In this document: piece after piece, positions 17,222-25,918 of the stretch
Layout: every line of letters begins with the position of its first letter
How positions within the stretch are numbered: position 1 is the stretch's first letter
Assembly: GCF_036013955.1 (NCBI RefSeq)
Contig: NZ_CP107903.1
Location: 8,742,001 to 8,806,000, forward strand
DNA: 64,000 nt
Reading direction: 5' to 3'
From: Streptomyces sp. NBC_00459
GTDB lineage: Bacteria; Actinomycetota; Actinomycetes; Streptomycetales; Streptomycetaceae
The notes under the pieces: generated by a model
What the model was told of the DNA's origin: nothing
The model's database searches: none
The model's input: the letters and a program-made list of their open reading frames with translations, nothing else
Program-made: the position numbers and the translations under genes

Positions 17222-18532
17222 GTGTTCGCGAAGTCCCGCACTCTCGCCGTGTTCGTACTGACCTGCTGCACCACGACTTTGGGTCTCACCGCACCCGCTT
17301 CGATCGCACAGGCCGGCGTTCGGCCGCCGTCGCCCGGCACAGCGGTGCTGCAGCCCGGTGACGGCTGGGCCTCCGAGGGGGCCGGCACCACGGGAGGCTC
17401 GGCCGCCGACGCCGCTCATGTCGTCACGGTCCACAACCGTGCCGAGCTCGTCTCTGCTCTCGGCAACGGCGACAGCACTCCGAAGATCATCCAGGTCCGG
17501 GGGATGATCGACTTCAACACCGCCGCCGACGGCACCCGGCTCACCTGCGACGACTACGCCACCGGCGGCTACACACGTGCCGCCTACCTGGCGGCCTACG
17601 ATCCCGCCACCTGGGGAAGCGCCTCTCCCGCAGGACCGCAGGAGGCCGCACGTGTCGCCTCCCAGAAGCGCCAGGCCGCCCGGGTGAAGGTCCGCGTCGG
17701 CTCGAACACCACCATTGTCGGCCTGGGCAAAGGCGCCACTCTGCGCGGGGGCAGCCTGACCGTGCAGAACGCCGACAACGTCATCGTCCGGAACATCGAT
17801 TTCAGCAACGCGTCGGACTGCTTCCCCGCCTGGGCTCCGAACTCCGGATGGAAGTCGGAGTACGACAACCTGGAGATCACGTCGTCCCGGCACGTCTGGA
17901 TCGACCACAACACCTTCAGTGACGGCGATGAGCCGGACACCTCGCTGCCTCACTACTTCGGATACATCTTCGAGAAGCATGACGGGCTGCTCGACATCGT
18001 CCGGGGCAGCGACCTGGTCACCGTCTCCTGGAACGTCTTCAAGGACCACGACAAGACCACGCTCGTGGGAAACAGTGACGGCGCGGCGGCGACCGACTCA
18101 TCGAGGCTTCGTGTGACGCTGCATCACAACCTGTACAAGGACGTGGGCCAACGTGCTCCCCGAGTGCGCTTCGGCAAGGTAGACGCCTACAACAACCACT
18201 ACGTGGTCTCGCCGACGTCCTCCGGTGCATACGTCTACAGCCTGGGGGTCGGCTACCAGTCCCAACTCGTCGCGGAGGCCAACGCTTTCACCGTCCCCCG
18301 GAGCATCGGCCTGGGCAAGGTCATCAAGAGCTGGAGCGGCACCTCCCTGACTGTCCGGCAGAACTATGTGAACGGAGTCGAGACGGATCTGCTCACGCTC
18401 CACAACGAGAGCTTCCCCTCCGAACACCTCGACGACGGAGCGGGATGGGCGCCCACCCTGCGCCTCCGGGTGGACTCTCCGTCAGCGGTGCCCCGGATCG
18501 TCTGCCGCCATGCGGGGGCCGGCCGGATCTGA
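17222..18532 (+). CDS. Secreted pectate lyase, PL1 family (long form)
   Basis: The 436-residue protein starts with a signal peptide (hydrophobic run AVFVLTCCTTTLGL, cleavage near ASIAQA). The PL1 parallel beta-helix follows with GWASEGAGTTGG, the Ca-site region HVWIDHNTFSDGDEPD, DIVRGSDLVTVSWNVFKDHDK, and the catalytic-Arg segment QRAPRVRFGKV. An insertion at about residues 95-150 separates it from the two shorter lyases downstream. GTG 17222 was chosen because GGAG lies seven bases upstream; ATG 17207 is possible. It cleaves polygalacturonate by beta-elimination outside the cell, Ca-dependent by family. It is 120 bases after the binding protein and is likely co-induced by pectin. Confidence 0.88.
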   Translation: MFAKSRTLAVFVLTCCTTTLGLTAPASIAQAGVRPPSPGTAVLQPGDGWASEGAGTTGGSAADAAHVVTVHNRAELVSALGNGDSTPKIIQVRGMIDFNTAADGTRLTCDDYATGGYTRAAYLAAYDPATWGSASPAGPQEAARVASQKRQAARVKVRVGSNTTIVGLGKGATLRGGSLTVQNADNVIVRNIDFSNASDCFPAWAPNSGWKSEYDNLEITSSRHVWIDHNTFSDGDEPDTSLPHYFGYIFEKHDGLLDIVRGSDLVTVSWNVFKDHDKTTLVGNSDGAAATDSSRLRVTLHHNLYKDVGQRAPRVRFGKVDAYNNHYVVSPTSSGAYVYSLGVGYQSQLVAEANAFTVPRSIGLGKVIKSWSGTSLTVRQNYVNGVETDLLTLHNESFPSEHLDDGAGWAPTLRLRVDSPSAVPRIVCRHAGAGRI

Positions 18533-18745
18533 ATCGCGACCAGCCCTCCGATCAGCACCAGGAAATTCGCTCACCAGAACGACGAACCGGATCGGCAGAC
18601 TGGTTACGCAGAGCCGACTTGAGCGATTTGCCGTAGAACACCAGATGGGCCTGGAACTGCAAGGGGCCGATGTTCGACGTTCCGCAACGCGATGACCCCC
18701 CTCTCGAGGACGCTGCGTAAATTTAATCGAACAGATCAGGAATCC

Positions 18746-18782
18746 AGGGCTGTGATGGCACCCATGCCGCCATCACAGCCCT
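18746..18782 (+). terminator. Strong hairpin terminator after the first pectate lyase
   Basis: AGGGCTGTGATGGC (18746-18759) pairs perfectly with 18769-18782 across a 9-base loop, 14 bp in all. It lies 214 bases after the lyase stop and before the next promoter region. Confidence 0.7.
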
Positions 18783-18799
18783 TTCCTGCGCCAAAATAC

Positions 18800-18811
18800 A
18801 TGTCCGGACAT
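18800..18811. promoter_or_regulatory. Perfect palindrome ATGTCCGGACAT
   Basis: A 12-bp perfect palindrome about 275 bases upstream of the second pectate lyase. The binding protein is unknown. It could be a chance palindrome, so the call is tentative. Confidence 0.3.
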
Positions 18812-18929
18812 CTTGACGGACGGTCGATGCATATTCGATCGGAAGTTTCAGGAAGCGCATAAAAATTCCAATCCTCTCGCATTGCAGCAAGCGTTGACGG
18901 CGCCGTCACAGATGCGTAACCTCCGGAAA

Positions 18930-18941
18930 GTAAGCGCTTAC
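18930..18941. promoter_or_regulatory. LacI-like palindrome GTAAGCGCTTAC
   Basis: A 12-bp perfect palindrome centred on CG, the shape of LacI-family operators. It lies about 145 bases before the second pectate lyase, in the likely promoter zone. A LacI-type pectin or galacturonate regulator encoded elsewhere is the natural candidate. Confidence 0.5.
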
Positions 18942-19085
18942 CGCTCAACCTCGCATTAAGGCGATGGAAATCGCCTCCCGTTTATCCGGATGAGCGAGAT
19001 GGCGGCTATCGCAGAGCTCTGGAAATTCCTGTCACATTTCTGGCCGATCCTCGGCAGCTGATCCGGAAGATTCGAAGGAGGCGCC

Positions 19086-20084
19086 ATGACGGTAATGTCT
19101 TCATCTCGCACCACTGGCGGAGCACTGGGTCTACTCCTCTTGCTGGCGGCAGCGTTGGCACCGGCCGGCCAGGCCGCGGAGGCGGCTGCCACGCCCTTGG
19201 CCGACGGCCCGGTGGGCTTCGCCGCGGTGAACGCCATGGGGAACAACGGAACGACGGGCGGTGCGGGTGGCCCCACGGTCACGGCCACCACGGCCGAGCA
19301 GTTCCTGGAGTACATAGACACGGTCGGCCCGCTGGTGATCCACGTGCAGGGCTCGATCAACTTCTCCGGCAAGCAAGGCGTACGCCCGAACAAGACGATC
19401 CTGGGTGTCGGCTCGTCGGCCGTGCTGAACGGAGGCGGACTGGACTTCCACCGCTCCAGCAATGTGATCGTCCGCAACATCAGGTTCACCAACGCCGATG
19501 ACGACGCGATCAACATCGGGCAGGAGTCGCACCACATCTGGGTCGACCACAACGAGTTCTCCGGTGCCGCCGACGGATCGGTGGACATCGTGCGGGCGGC
19601 GGACTACGTGACGGTGTCCTGGAACTGGTTCCGCGGCACGGACAAGTCGATGCTCATCGGTCACTCGGACGGCAACGGCAGCCAGGACACCGGGCACTTG
19701 AAGGTGACGATCCACCACAACTACTTCGACGGCTCGAATCAGCGGCATCCCCGCGTGCGGTTCGGAGAACCCGTCCACGTCTACAACAACTACTTCCGGG
19801 CGAACGGCTCGTACGGCGTCGCCTCCACGATGAACGCAGGCGTCCTGGTCGAGGCGAACCAGTTCGAGAACGTCGCGCACCCCTGCTACTCGGCGAGTGG
19901 CTATGCCGACTCCGGGCCCGGCCGCCTGGTGCAACGCGGCAACGGTTTCTCCGGGTCTGGCGGTTGCGAGGCCAACGGTTCGGTTGCCGAACCACGCAAT
20001 TACTACGCCTACACGCTCGATTCCGCAGCTAGCGTCCCGGCCGTCGTGCGTGCCGGTGCCGGCGTCGGAAAGGTCGGATCGTAG
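19086..20084 (+). CDS. Secreted pectate lyase, PL1 family (short form)
   Basis: The 332-residue protein has a signal peptide (LGLLLLLAAALAPAGQAAEA) and a PL1 beta-helix: NNGTTGGAGG, the Ca-site segment IWVDHNEFSGAADGSVDIV, YVTVSWNWFRGTDKSMLIG and the catalytic segment NQRHPRVRFGEPVHVYNNY. GGAGG lies just before ATG 19086. It is closely related to the third lyase, which follows after 85 bases, so the two arose by duplication and are probably co-transcribed. It should cleave de-esterified pectin to unsaturated oligogalacturonates. The C-terminal part has two Cys in different segments, suggesting a disulfide. Confidence 0.9.
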   Translation: MTVMSSSRTTGGALGLLLLLAAALAPAGQAAEAAATPLADGPVGFAAVNAMGNNGTTGGAGGPTVTATTAEQFLEYIDTVGPLVIHVQGSINFSGKQGVRPNKTILGVGSSAVLNGGGLDFHRSSNVIVRNIRFTNADDDAINIGQESHHIWVDHNEFSGAADGSVDIVRAADYVTVSWNWFRGTDKSMLIGHSDGNGSQDTGHLKVTIHHNYFDGSNQRHPRVRFGEPVHVYNNYFRANGSYGVASTMNAGVLVEANQFENVAHPCYSASGYADSGPGRLVQRGNGFSGSGGCEANGSVAEPRNYYAYTLDSAASVPAVVRAGAGVGKVGS

Positions 20085-20169
20085 CCGCTTCGGTCTCCAG
20101 AAATCTTCCCGTCATCGGGACGGGAGTCCGCTCCGCAGAAACAGGAAAGAGACAAGAGGGAGGAAGTCA

Positions 20170-21141
20170 GTGGGACTCATGAATGGTTTGTCGTCACAAA
20201 GGCTCGGACGGCGGTTGGCCGGTGTAGCCGTTGCCGTGGGTGCGGTGATAGCGGCGTCATTGGGAACGGGTCAGGCACAGGCCGCGCCCACGGACCTGGT
20301 GGGCTGGGCGACGCAGGGGGGAGGAACGACCGGTGGCGGCAGCGCCTCGACGGTGACGGTCAGCAGCGCGTCGGCGCTGAGCAGCGCGATCTCATCGGGC
20401 AGCGCGTCGGTGATCCGTGTCTCGGGGACGATCAGCTGCTCCGGGATGCTCAACGTGACCTCCAACAAGTCGATCCTGGGCAACTCGGGCGCGACGATAG
20501 TCGGCTGCGGGCTGAACGTGTCGCGGGCATCGAACGTGATCATCCGCAACCTGACGTTCCGGGACTGGAACGACGACGCGATCAACGTGCAGTACTCGAC
20601 TCGGGTGTGGATCGACCACAACACGTTCTCGAACGGCTACGACGGAGTCGTCGACATCAAGCGGGCCTCCGACTACGTGACGGTGTCGTGGAACCGGGTG
20701 TTCTCCCACAACAAGGTCATGCTGCTGGGGCATTCGGACGACAACGGAGCCGAGGACCGGGGCCACTTGCGGGTGACCTACCACCACAACTACTTCGACG
20801 GCACCACCCAGCGTCACCCCCGGGTGCGGTTCGGCAAGGTCGTCCACGTCTACAACAACTACTACCGCAGCGTCAGCAGCTACGGCGTGGCCTCGACAGT
20901 GGAGGCCGGAGTACTCGTCGAGGGCAACTACTTCGAGAACACGGGTGACCCCTACCACTGCGGCGAGGGTGGTTCCCCAGCCGGTTCGCTGGCCGCCCGC
21001 AACAACTACTCCACCGGTTCCGGCGCCGGTCAGACCTGCGGCAGCGTCGGCGGTGTGCCCTACTCGTACAGCCTCGACACCCCTGCCAACGTCAAGTCCA
21101 TCGTGACCGGCGGCGCGGGTGCGGGGAAGATCTCCGTCTGA
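20170..21141 (+). CDS. Secreted pectate lyase, PL1 family (short form, paralogue)
   Basis: The 323-residue protein has a signal peptide (VAVAVGAVIAASLGTGQAQA) and the same PL1 features as the preceding lyase: WATQGGGTTGG, VWIDHNTFSNGYDGVVDIK, YVTVSWNRVFSHNKVMLLG and the catalytic segment TQRHPRVRFGKVVHVYNNY. The GTG at 20170 is chosen because GGGAGGA lies six bases before it; ATG 20179 would be too far from that site. Two Cys pairs probably form disulfides. Three lyases in a row suggest division of labour between pectins of different methylation or chain length (inference). Confidence 0.9.
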   Translation: MGLMNGLSSQRLGRRLAGVAVAVGAVIAASLGTGQAQAAPTDLVGWATQGGGTTGGGSASTVTVSSASALSSAISSGSASVIRVSGTISCSGMLNVTSNKSILGNSGATIVGCGLNVSRASNVIIRNLTFRDWNDDAINVQYSTRVWIDHNTFSNGYDGVVDIKRASDYVTVSWNRVFSHNKVMLLGHSDDNGAEDRGHLRVTYHHNYFDGTTQRHPRVRFGKVVHVYNNYYRSVSSYGVASTVEAGVLVEGNYFENTGDPYHCGEGGSPAGSLAARNNYSTGSGAGQTCGSVGGVPYSYSLDTPANVKSIVTGGAGAGKISV

Positions 21142-21152
21142 CCGGTCCGCTC

Positions 21153-21194
21153 GCGCCGGGTGGGGAAGCCGTCACCACGGGCCCCGCCCGGCGC
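21153..21194 (+). terminator. GC-rich hairpin after the third pectate lyase
   Basis: GCGCCGGGTGGGG (21153-21165) pairs with CCCCGCCCGGCGC (21182-21194) with one G-T wobble and a 16-base loop. It begins 12 bases after the stop and is followed by TT. Confidence 0.6.
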
Positions 21195-21322
21195 TTACCG
21201 GCAACCTCAACCATGCCTGGGCCTCGACCCCCGGCCGTCCCGGGAATCCGGCCCATCGGGCCGCCTCATAGGGAAGCCCCTCGGCATCCGGGCTCCACCC
21301 CCAGGGAAAGGCATCCTCAGAC

Positions 21323-22783
21323 ATGTCCTCCTCCCCGCTGCCGTCACCGCCGCACCCCGCGGTCGGCTCACCCACACAGCGAAACACCGGTCAACGCCGA
21401 CGCCCGGCGGATTTGACCGGGCGAGTGGGCACGCTCGGACGAACCGCGAGTCCGCTGCTCGCGCTGCTGCTCGCTCTCGGCTGCCTCGCCTGGCAGAACC
21501 CCGGCACGGCAGCGGCTGCCGGATCAGCCCATGACAACCGTCCACGCGTGCTGGTGTCCACCGACATCGGCGGCACGGACCCCGACGACTTCCAGTCCAT
21601 GGTCCACCTGCTGGTCTACGCCGACCGCTTCGACCTCGAAGGACTCGTGTCCTCACCGTTCGGCCCCGGGCGCAAGCAGGACATCCTCGATGTCATCGAC
21701 CTGTACGAACACGACTTCCCGAACCTCAGGACGTACAGCCGGCGTTACCCCAGCCCGAGCGCACTGCGGGCGATCACGAAACAGGGCGCGCCCGACACGC
21801 TTCATCACCCCGGTTACGGAAAGCCGACCGAAGGTTCGAGGTGGCTGGTCGAACACGCCCGCAGCAAGGACCCGCGGCCTCTGAACGTACTGGTCTGGGG
21901 CGGCATGGACGATCTCGCCCAGGCCCTGCACGATGCCCCCGACATCCTGCCGAAGCTGCGCGTGTACTTCATCGGAGGCCCGAACAAGATGTGGAGTGTG
22001 GACGCGTACGACTACATCGAGCGCGCTCACCCCGCGCTCTGGATGATCGAGGCCAACTCGACGTACCGGGGATGGTTCACCGGCGGAGACCAGACCGGTG
22101 AGTGGGCGAACGACAGTTTCGTGTCCACACACGTCACTGGCCGCGGCACCCTCGGTGACTTCTTCGCCACCTTGCTCGGTGGCACCCTCAAGATGGGCGA
22201 CAGCCCTTCGGTGGGACGGCTGCTCAGCGGAAACGCCGCCGACCCGACACGCCCAGGGTGGGGCGGAAACTTTGCACGTGTCTGGGACGGACGGAAGACC
22301 GTCTTCAACCGGCTCACCACAGAAGCGGACATCGCCGAGGCATTCGGAGTCGTCGAACTGGTCCTGCCCCTGCCCAAGGGGTTCACGGACCGCAACACCG
22401 CGACGCTGTTGGTGGACAACCGCATACCGGCACCGGGCGTACGGCAGGGACACCATGTGCGCTTCCGCTTCTCGCCTCGTGACGCGAAGGTCTGGCCCTA
22501 TGTGATCCAAAGCGACTTCGCGGGCCTCAACGGACAGAGCGGCAGGTTCACCGCCACGCCACCGCCCGTGGAGCGCACACGCACGCCGTCGTCCGTGCAC
22601 CCCCACTGGTGGACCGACGACCCCGACCCGGCTGTGGCTGAAGGCGTCCACGCCGGCGCGAAGACCGTGAACCGGTGGCGTGTCGACTGTCTGCGCGACT
22701 TCGCGGCACGCATGCTCCGATGCGCATCACCTGCACCCGCTGAGGGACGGACCGACATGCAACGCCAGAGCCAACGGTCGTAA
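21323..22783 (+). CDS. DUF1593 (nucleoside-hydrolase-like) secreted protein
   Basis: The 486-residue protein has a hydrophobic export segment near residues 48-70 (LLALLLALGCLAWQNPGTAAAA). A nucleoside-hydrolase-like domain follows, opening with VLVSTDIGGTDPDDFQSMV, the Asp cluster that binds Ca in that fold, with NVLVWGGMDDLAQAL and VYFIGGPN further on. A beta domain ends the protein. DUF1593 proteins occur with polysaccharide-degrading enzymes and are sometimes annotated as cellulose-binding; their reaction is unsettled. ATG 21323 leaves a long pre-signal stretch, so a later start is possible. It follows the lyases on the same strand behind a hairpin and is probably part of the pectin response. 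Confidence 0.78.
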   Translation: MSSSPLPSPPHPAVGSPTQRNTGQRRRPADLTGRVGTLGRTASPLLALLLALGCLAWQNPGTAAAAGSAHDNRPRVLVSTDIGGTDPDDFQSMVHLLVYADRFDLEGLVSSPFGPGRKQDILDVIDLYEHDFPNLRTYSRRYPSPSALRAITKQGAPDTLHHPGYGKPTEGSRWLVEHARSKDPRPLNVLVWGGMDDLAQALHDAPDILPKLRVYFIGGPNKMWSVDAYDYIERAHPALWMIEANSTYRGWFTGGDQTGEWANDSFVSTHVTGRGTLGDFFATLLGGTLKMGDSPSVGRLLSGNAADPTRPGWGGNFARVWDGRKTVFNRLTTEADIAEAFGVVELVLPLPKGFTDRNTATLLVDNRIPAPGVRQGHHVRFRFSPRDAKVWPYVIQSDFAGLNGQSGRFTATPPPVERTRTPSSVHPHWWTDDPDPAVAEGVHAGAKTVNRWRVDCLRDFAARMLRCASPAPAEGRTDMQRQSQRS

Positions 22784-22892
22784 GACAGAACGTCGATGGC
22801 CCCGCTCTTGGACCGCCGGTCAGACTCCGGCAATGGTGGCGCCGGAGATCCTGCCTGTGTTCTCGGGAGAGGCGAAGGGCCTGTGACCCTGG

Positions 22893-23924
22893 TCAGCGGG
22901 TGCGCTGCGTCAATATGGTGAAGATCAGGACCAGCACCCCGACGAGGAGTGTGAGGAGGTCCACGGCCTCTCCGAGGAGCACAACGCTCCATCCGAGTGT
23001 GAGAACGGGTTGGGCGAGTTGCAGCTGACCCACCCGTGCCACGCCACCTCGGGCGAGCCCCGCGTACCAGGCGAAGAACCCGAGGAACATGGAGAAAAGG
23101 ACGACGTAGCCGAGCCCCAACCACGCTTCGGGGGAAGCGGCGCCAGGGTGGGTGACGGCGGCGACAGCCACGGTGAGGGGGATGCCGAGGGGTAGCGACA
23201 GCACCAGTGCCCAGCAGATCGTGCGTGCCCCGCCGAGTTCGCGGGCCACGACGCCGCCCTCCGCGTAACCCAGCCCTCCGAATATGACGGCCAGGAGCAG
23301 GAACACGTCGGCCAGTTGCAGCCCCGCGTCGACTGAACCACTCATCACCACGAACACGAGGACACTGGCCAGACCGGCCGAGCTCGCGCACCAGAAACGG
23401 ATCCCCGGACGTTCGCCGCCTCGCAGCACCGCGAATATGGCGGTGGCCGTCGGTAGCAGGGCAGTGACGACGGCGCCGTGCGAGGCGGTCTGTGTGGTGA
23501 GGGCGAGAGACGAGAACACGGGGAAGCCCACCACGACTCCCGTCGCGACCACGAGCAGTCTACGGACCTGGGAGGGGCGTGGCAGCGGAGCCCTGGTCGC
23601 CATGAGGTAGGCGAGCGCGAGAATTCCGGCTCCCAGCATGCGGGCGAAGGCGACAAACCACGGATTCATGTCGCCCACCGCAACGCGTGTGGCAGGCAGG
23701 GTCACGCTGAAGGACAGTACCGCGGTGGCGCCAAGGAAGAGGCCCGCGTTCCTGCCTCCGTCCTGCCGCGGTTCGGCGGCATGTCGGTCCTCCGGGTCGT
23801 CCACTCCCTGCCGCTCCGAAACCGCTCCAGCCCGTCCACCGCGAGACGGTCCGCCGTTCGGTTTCCCCACGTTTGCCGCGGGGTCGGCCGTCTCGCCGAC
23901 GGAGACGTTCGTGTCTTCAGTCAT
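22893..23924 (-). CDS. EamA/DMT-family transporter
   Basis: The 343-residue protein has a polar N-terminus of about 45 residues and ten predicted membrane helices in two five-helix repeats (SFSVTLPATRVAVGDMNPWFVAF in the first). This is the drug/metabolite transporter pattern. ATG 23924 is preceded by GAAGGAC. It is the last of four genes on this strand (N-monooxygenase, aminotransferase, rhodanese, exporter). As a probable exporter at the membrane it could release the small molecule made by the other three. The grouping is inference from direction and spacing; the gap to the rhodanese gene is 131 bases. Confidence 0.82.
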   Translation of the reverse strand: MTEDTNVSVGETADPAANVGKPNGGPSRGGRAGAVSERQGVDDPEDRHAAEPRQDGGRNAGLFLGATAVLSFSVTLPATRVAVGDMNPWFVAFARMLGAGILALAYLMATRAPLPRPSQVRRLLVVATGVVVGFPVFSSLALTTQTASHGAVVTALLPTATAIFAVLRGGERPGIRFWCASSAGLASVLVFVVMSGSVDAGLQLADVFLLLAVIFGGLGYAEGGVVARELGGARTICWALVLSLPLGIPLTVAVAAVTHPGAASPEAWLGLGYVVLFSMFLGFFAWYAGLARGGVARVGQLQLAQPVLTLGWSVVLLGEAVDLLTLLVGVLVLIFTILTQRTR

Positions 23925-24055
23925 GTCCTTCTCACTCGACTCATGTCCGCGCCGATGCCGGCGTTCGGACCGTGCCGCTGGGTACCGTGCGCCGGTCGGC
24001 CCACGGGTGGCGACCTTCGTTGGCCCCGAGAGACCGCCACCCGTGGACAGGGTGG

Positions 24056-24469
24056 TCAGGAACTCTCCGAGGACTCCACGGGAAGGCTTTCGCTGCGCCA
24101 GTACTGGATGCCTCCGATCAGCTCCTTGGCACTGATCCCGTGCTCGGTGAGCTTGGCGGCAGCCTTGGTGCCGGCGTTGCAGCCTGGGTTCCAGCCGTAG
24201 ACGACGTAGGTGACGTCGGGGTCGAGCTGGGCTGCGGCCTCCTTGTCGATGGAGGCGTGCGGCATGTTCACAGCTCCGGGGATGTGCGCTTCCGCGTACG
24301 CCTCGGGTCCGCGCGGATCGATGACTGCAAAACCCTTGACATCGTTCTGGATGTCATGCCAGACATCCGACGAGTCGGTCTCGTGACGCAGCCTGGCGGC
24401 AAAGTACGGGTGCGCCTCACCCGCGGGCAGGGGCTGTGCCGCAAGGATCTTGGATTGCGCGACTGACAT
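24056..24469 (-). CDS. Single-domain rhodanese-like sulfurtransferase
   Basis: The 137-residue protein is one rhodanese domain: FAVIDPRGPEAYAEAHIPGA near residues 47-66 and the active loop GCNAGTKAA with Cys97. The Cys is present, so persulfide transfer is possible. ATG 24469 is used because GAAGGAGAAGACC precedes it; an upstream in-frame ATG lacks such a site. It lies 66 bases after the aminotransferase stop on the same strand. A sulfur carrier in a gene set with an N-hydroxylase and a diamine aminotransferase is unusual. It might deliver sulfur to the product or detoxify a reactive intermediate such as cyanide (inference). Confidence 0.82.
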   Translation of the reverse strand: MSVAQSKILAAQPLPAGEAHPYFAARLRHETDSSDVWHDIQNDVKGFAVIDPRGPEAYAEAHIPGAVNMPHASIDKEAAAQLDPDVTYVVYGWNPGCNAGTKAAAKLTEHGISAKELIGGIQYWRSESLPVESSESS

Positions 24470-24535
24470 GGTCTTCTCCTTCGTCGTCCGGTTCGCTTTC
24501 TGCATCCCGGTTCGTGTTGGTGTCGGTGCTTGCGT

Positions 24536-25918
24536 TCAGGCCACGGTCATCGGCACTGTGGGGCTGCACTCCCGCTCGGCCTCCGCGACAGCGGCGTCGA
24601 GGATGCCCAGTGCCGCATGGAGGAGGTCGGCGGTGATGTTCAGTGGGGGCAGCAGCCGGATGACAGCGTCGTCACGGCCTCCCACCTCGACGATCAGGCC
24701 GCGCTGCAGGGCGGCGGCCTGCACCGCTCGCGCCAGTTCGCCTCCGGCGGGCCCGGGGCCCGGGTGACCGAACTGGATCCCCCACATCAGCCCGAGCCCG
24801 CGAACGTCGGACACAGAGGTCGAGCGCATGCCCAACTTCCCCAGCCCGGCTGCGAGTTCGGCTCCCCGCCGTTCGACGTTGCCGAGGATGTCATCCCGTT
24901 CGAAGACGTCGAACAGTGCGCTCCCGGTGGCGAAGGCCAGTTGGTTGCCACGGAAGGTGCCGGTGTGCGCGCCGGGAGCCCAGGTGTCGAGTCGTTCGTC
25001 GAAGATGACGATACTGACTGGTAGCCCGATCCCGCTCAACGCCTTTGACAGCAGCACGACGTCCGGTTCGATGCCGTACTGCTCGAAGGCAAGCCATGTA
25101 CCTGTGCGGCCACAGCCGGTCTGGATCTCGTCGACGATCAGAGGGATGTCGAGGCGGCGGGTCAACTCACGTACGCGCCGGACGAACTCGAGATCCGCCG
25201 GTATGACCCCGCCCTCCGCCTGAACGATCTCCATGAGAACCGCGGCGGGCCGGGTGATGCCCCCGTTGGGGTCTTCGAGCGCGGTTTCGAGGAAGGTCGC
25301 ACAGTTCACCTCACACGTGCACCGCATGAGCCCCATCGGGCAGTTACTGCAGTTGGAGTAGGGCAGGAAGTGCACACCCGGCATGAGGTTGCCCACGGGA
25401 TTCTTCTGGCTGAGCAAGCCGGTCACCGACATCGCGCCCGTCGTGCAGCCATGGAATCCACCGCGAAATGTGATGATCTCCGACCGACCTGTGGCGGTCT
25501 TGCACAGCTTGATGGCCGCCTCGACCGCGTTCGCACCCGTTGGCCCGCAGAAGTGGATCTTCATGCGATCACCCATCGCGCCCGGCAGATGGGCGAGCTG
25601 CCGCTCAGTGAAGCGGTCCTTCGCCGGGGTGGGAAAGTCAAGCCCGTGGACGAACTCCGCCATCTGGGAGCGGGCGATATCAACCAGTTCCGGATGATTG
25701 TGCCCCAGGGGTAGCACACCCGCTCCGGACAGAAAGTCGATGAACACATTGCCGTCCATATCCTCTATGAACGGCCCTTGTGCCCGACGAACGGCTATGG
25801 GCAGACGCCGAGGGTAGGAACGGGCGTTGGACTCCCGCGCCTCCTGCCGTTCGAGCAACGCCCGCCCCTTCGGCCCGGGGACCGGCGTGGCTCTGACCAC
25901 CTCAGTGAGCGGGCGCAT
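24536..25918 (-). CDS. Class-III aminotransferase, diaminobutyrate--2-oxoglutarate type
   Basis: The 460-residue PLP enzyme shows GAGVLPLGHNHP, the PLP phosphate region CGPTGANAVEAAIKL, the Asp signature LIVDEIQTGCGRTG, the Schiff-base Lys in LLSKALSGIGLPVS, and HTGTFRGNQLAFATG. The pattern fits 2,4-diaminobutyrate aminotransferases (EctB/Dat/PvdH group), which make diaminobutyrate from aspartate semialdehyde. A Cys-rich loop, YSNCSNCPMGLMRCTCEVNC, is notable and might bind a metal. Its ATG overlaps the end of the N-monooxygenase gene by 17 bases, showing a common operon. No ectA or ectC is adjacent, so ectoine is not the product. The likely role is supplying a diamine amino acid for N-hydroxylation. 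Confidence 0.83.
   Translation of the reverse strand: MRPLTEVVRATPVPGPKGRALLERQEARESNARSYPRRLPIAVRRAQGPFIEDMDGNVFIDFLSGAGVLPLGHNHPELVDIARSQMAEFVHGLDFPTPAKDRFTERQLAHLPGAMGDRMKIHFCGPTGANAVEAAIKLCKTATGRSEIITFRGGFHGCTTGAMSVTGLLSQKNPVGNLMPGVHFLPYSNCSNCPMGLMRCTCEVNCATFLETALEDPNGGITRPAAVLMEIVQAEGGVIPADLEFVRRVRELTRRLDIPLIVDEIQTGCGRTGTWLAFEQYGIEPDVVLLSKALSGIGLPVSIVIFDERLDTWAPGAHTGTFRGNQLAFATGSALFDVFERDDILGNVERRGAELAAGLGKLGMRSTSVSDVRGLGLMWGIQFGHPGPGPAGGELARAVQAAALQRGLIVEVGGRDDAVIRLLPPLNITADLLHAALGILDAAVAEAERECSPTVPMTVA

Larger units (their letters stand above)
18533..19085. other. Intergenic region between pectate lyases, with hairpin and palindromes
   Basis: The 553 bases contain no credible gene. 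They hold a strong hairpin (18746-18782) and two perfect 12-bp palindromes (18800-18811 and 18930-18941) ahead of the second lyase, separating two transcription units. Confidence 0.6.

Noticed and set aside
24536..25918. Ectoine biosynthesis gene ectB
   Set aside because: The aminotransferase family fits, but ectA, ectC and ectD are absent and it is coupled to an N-monooxygenase.
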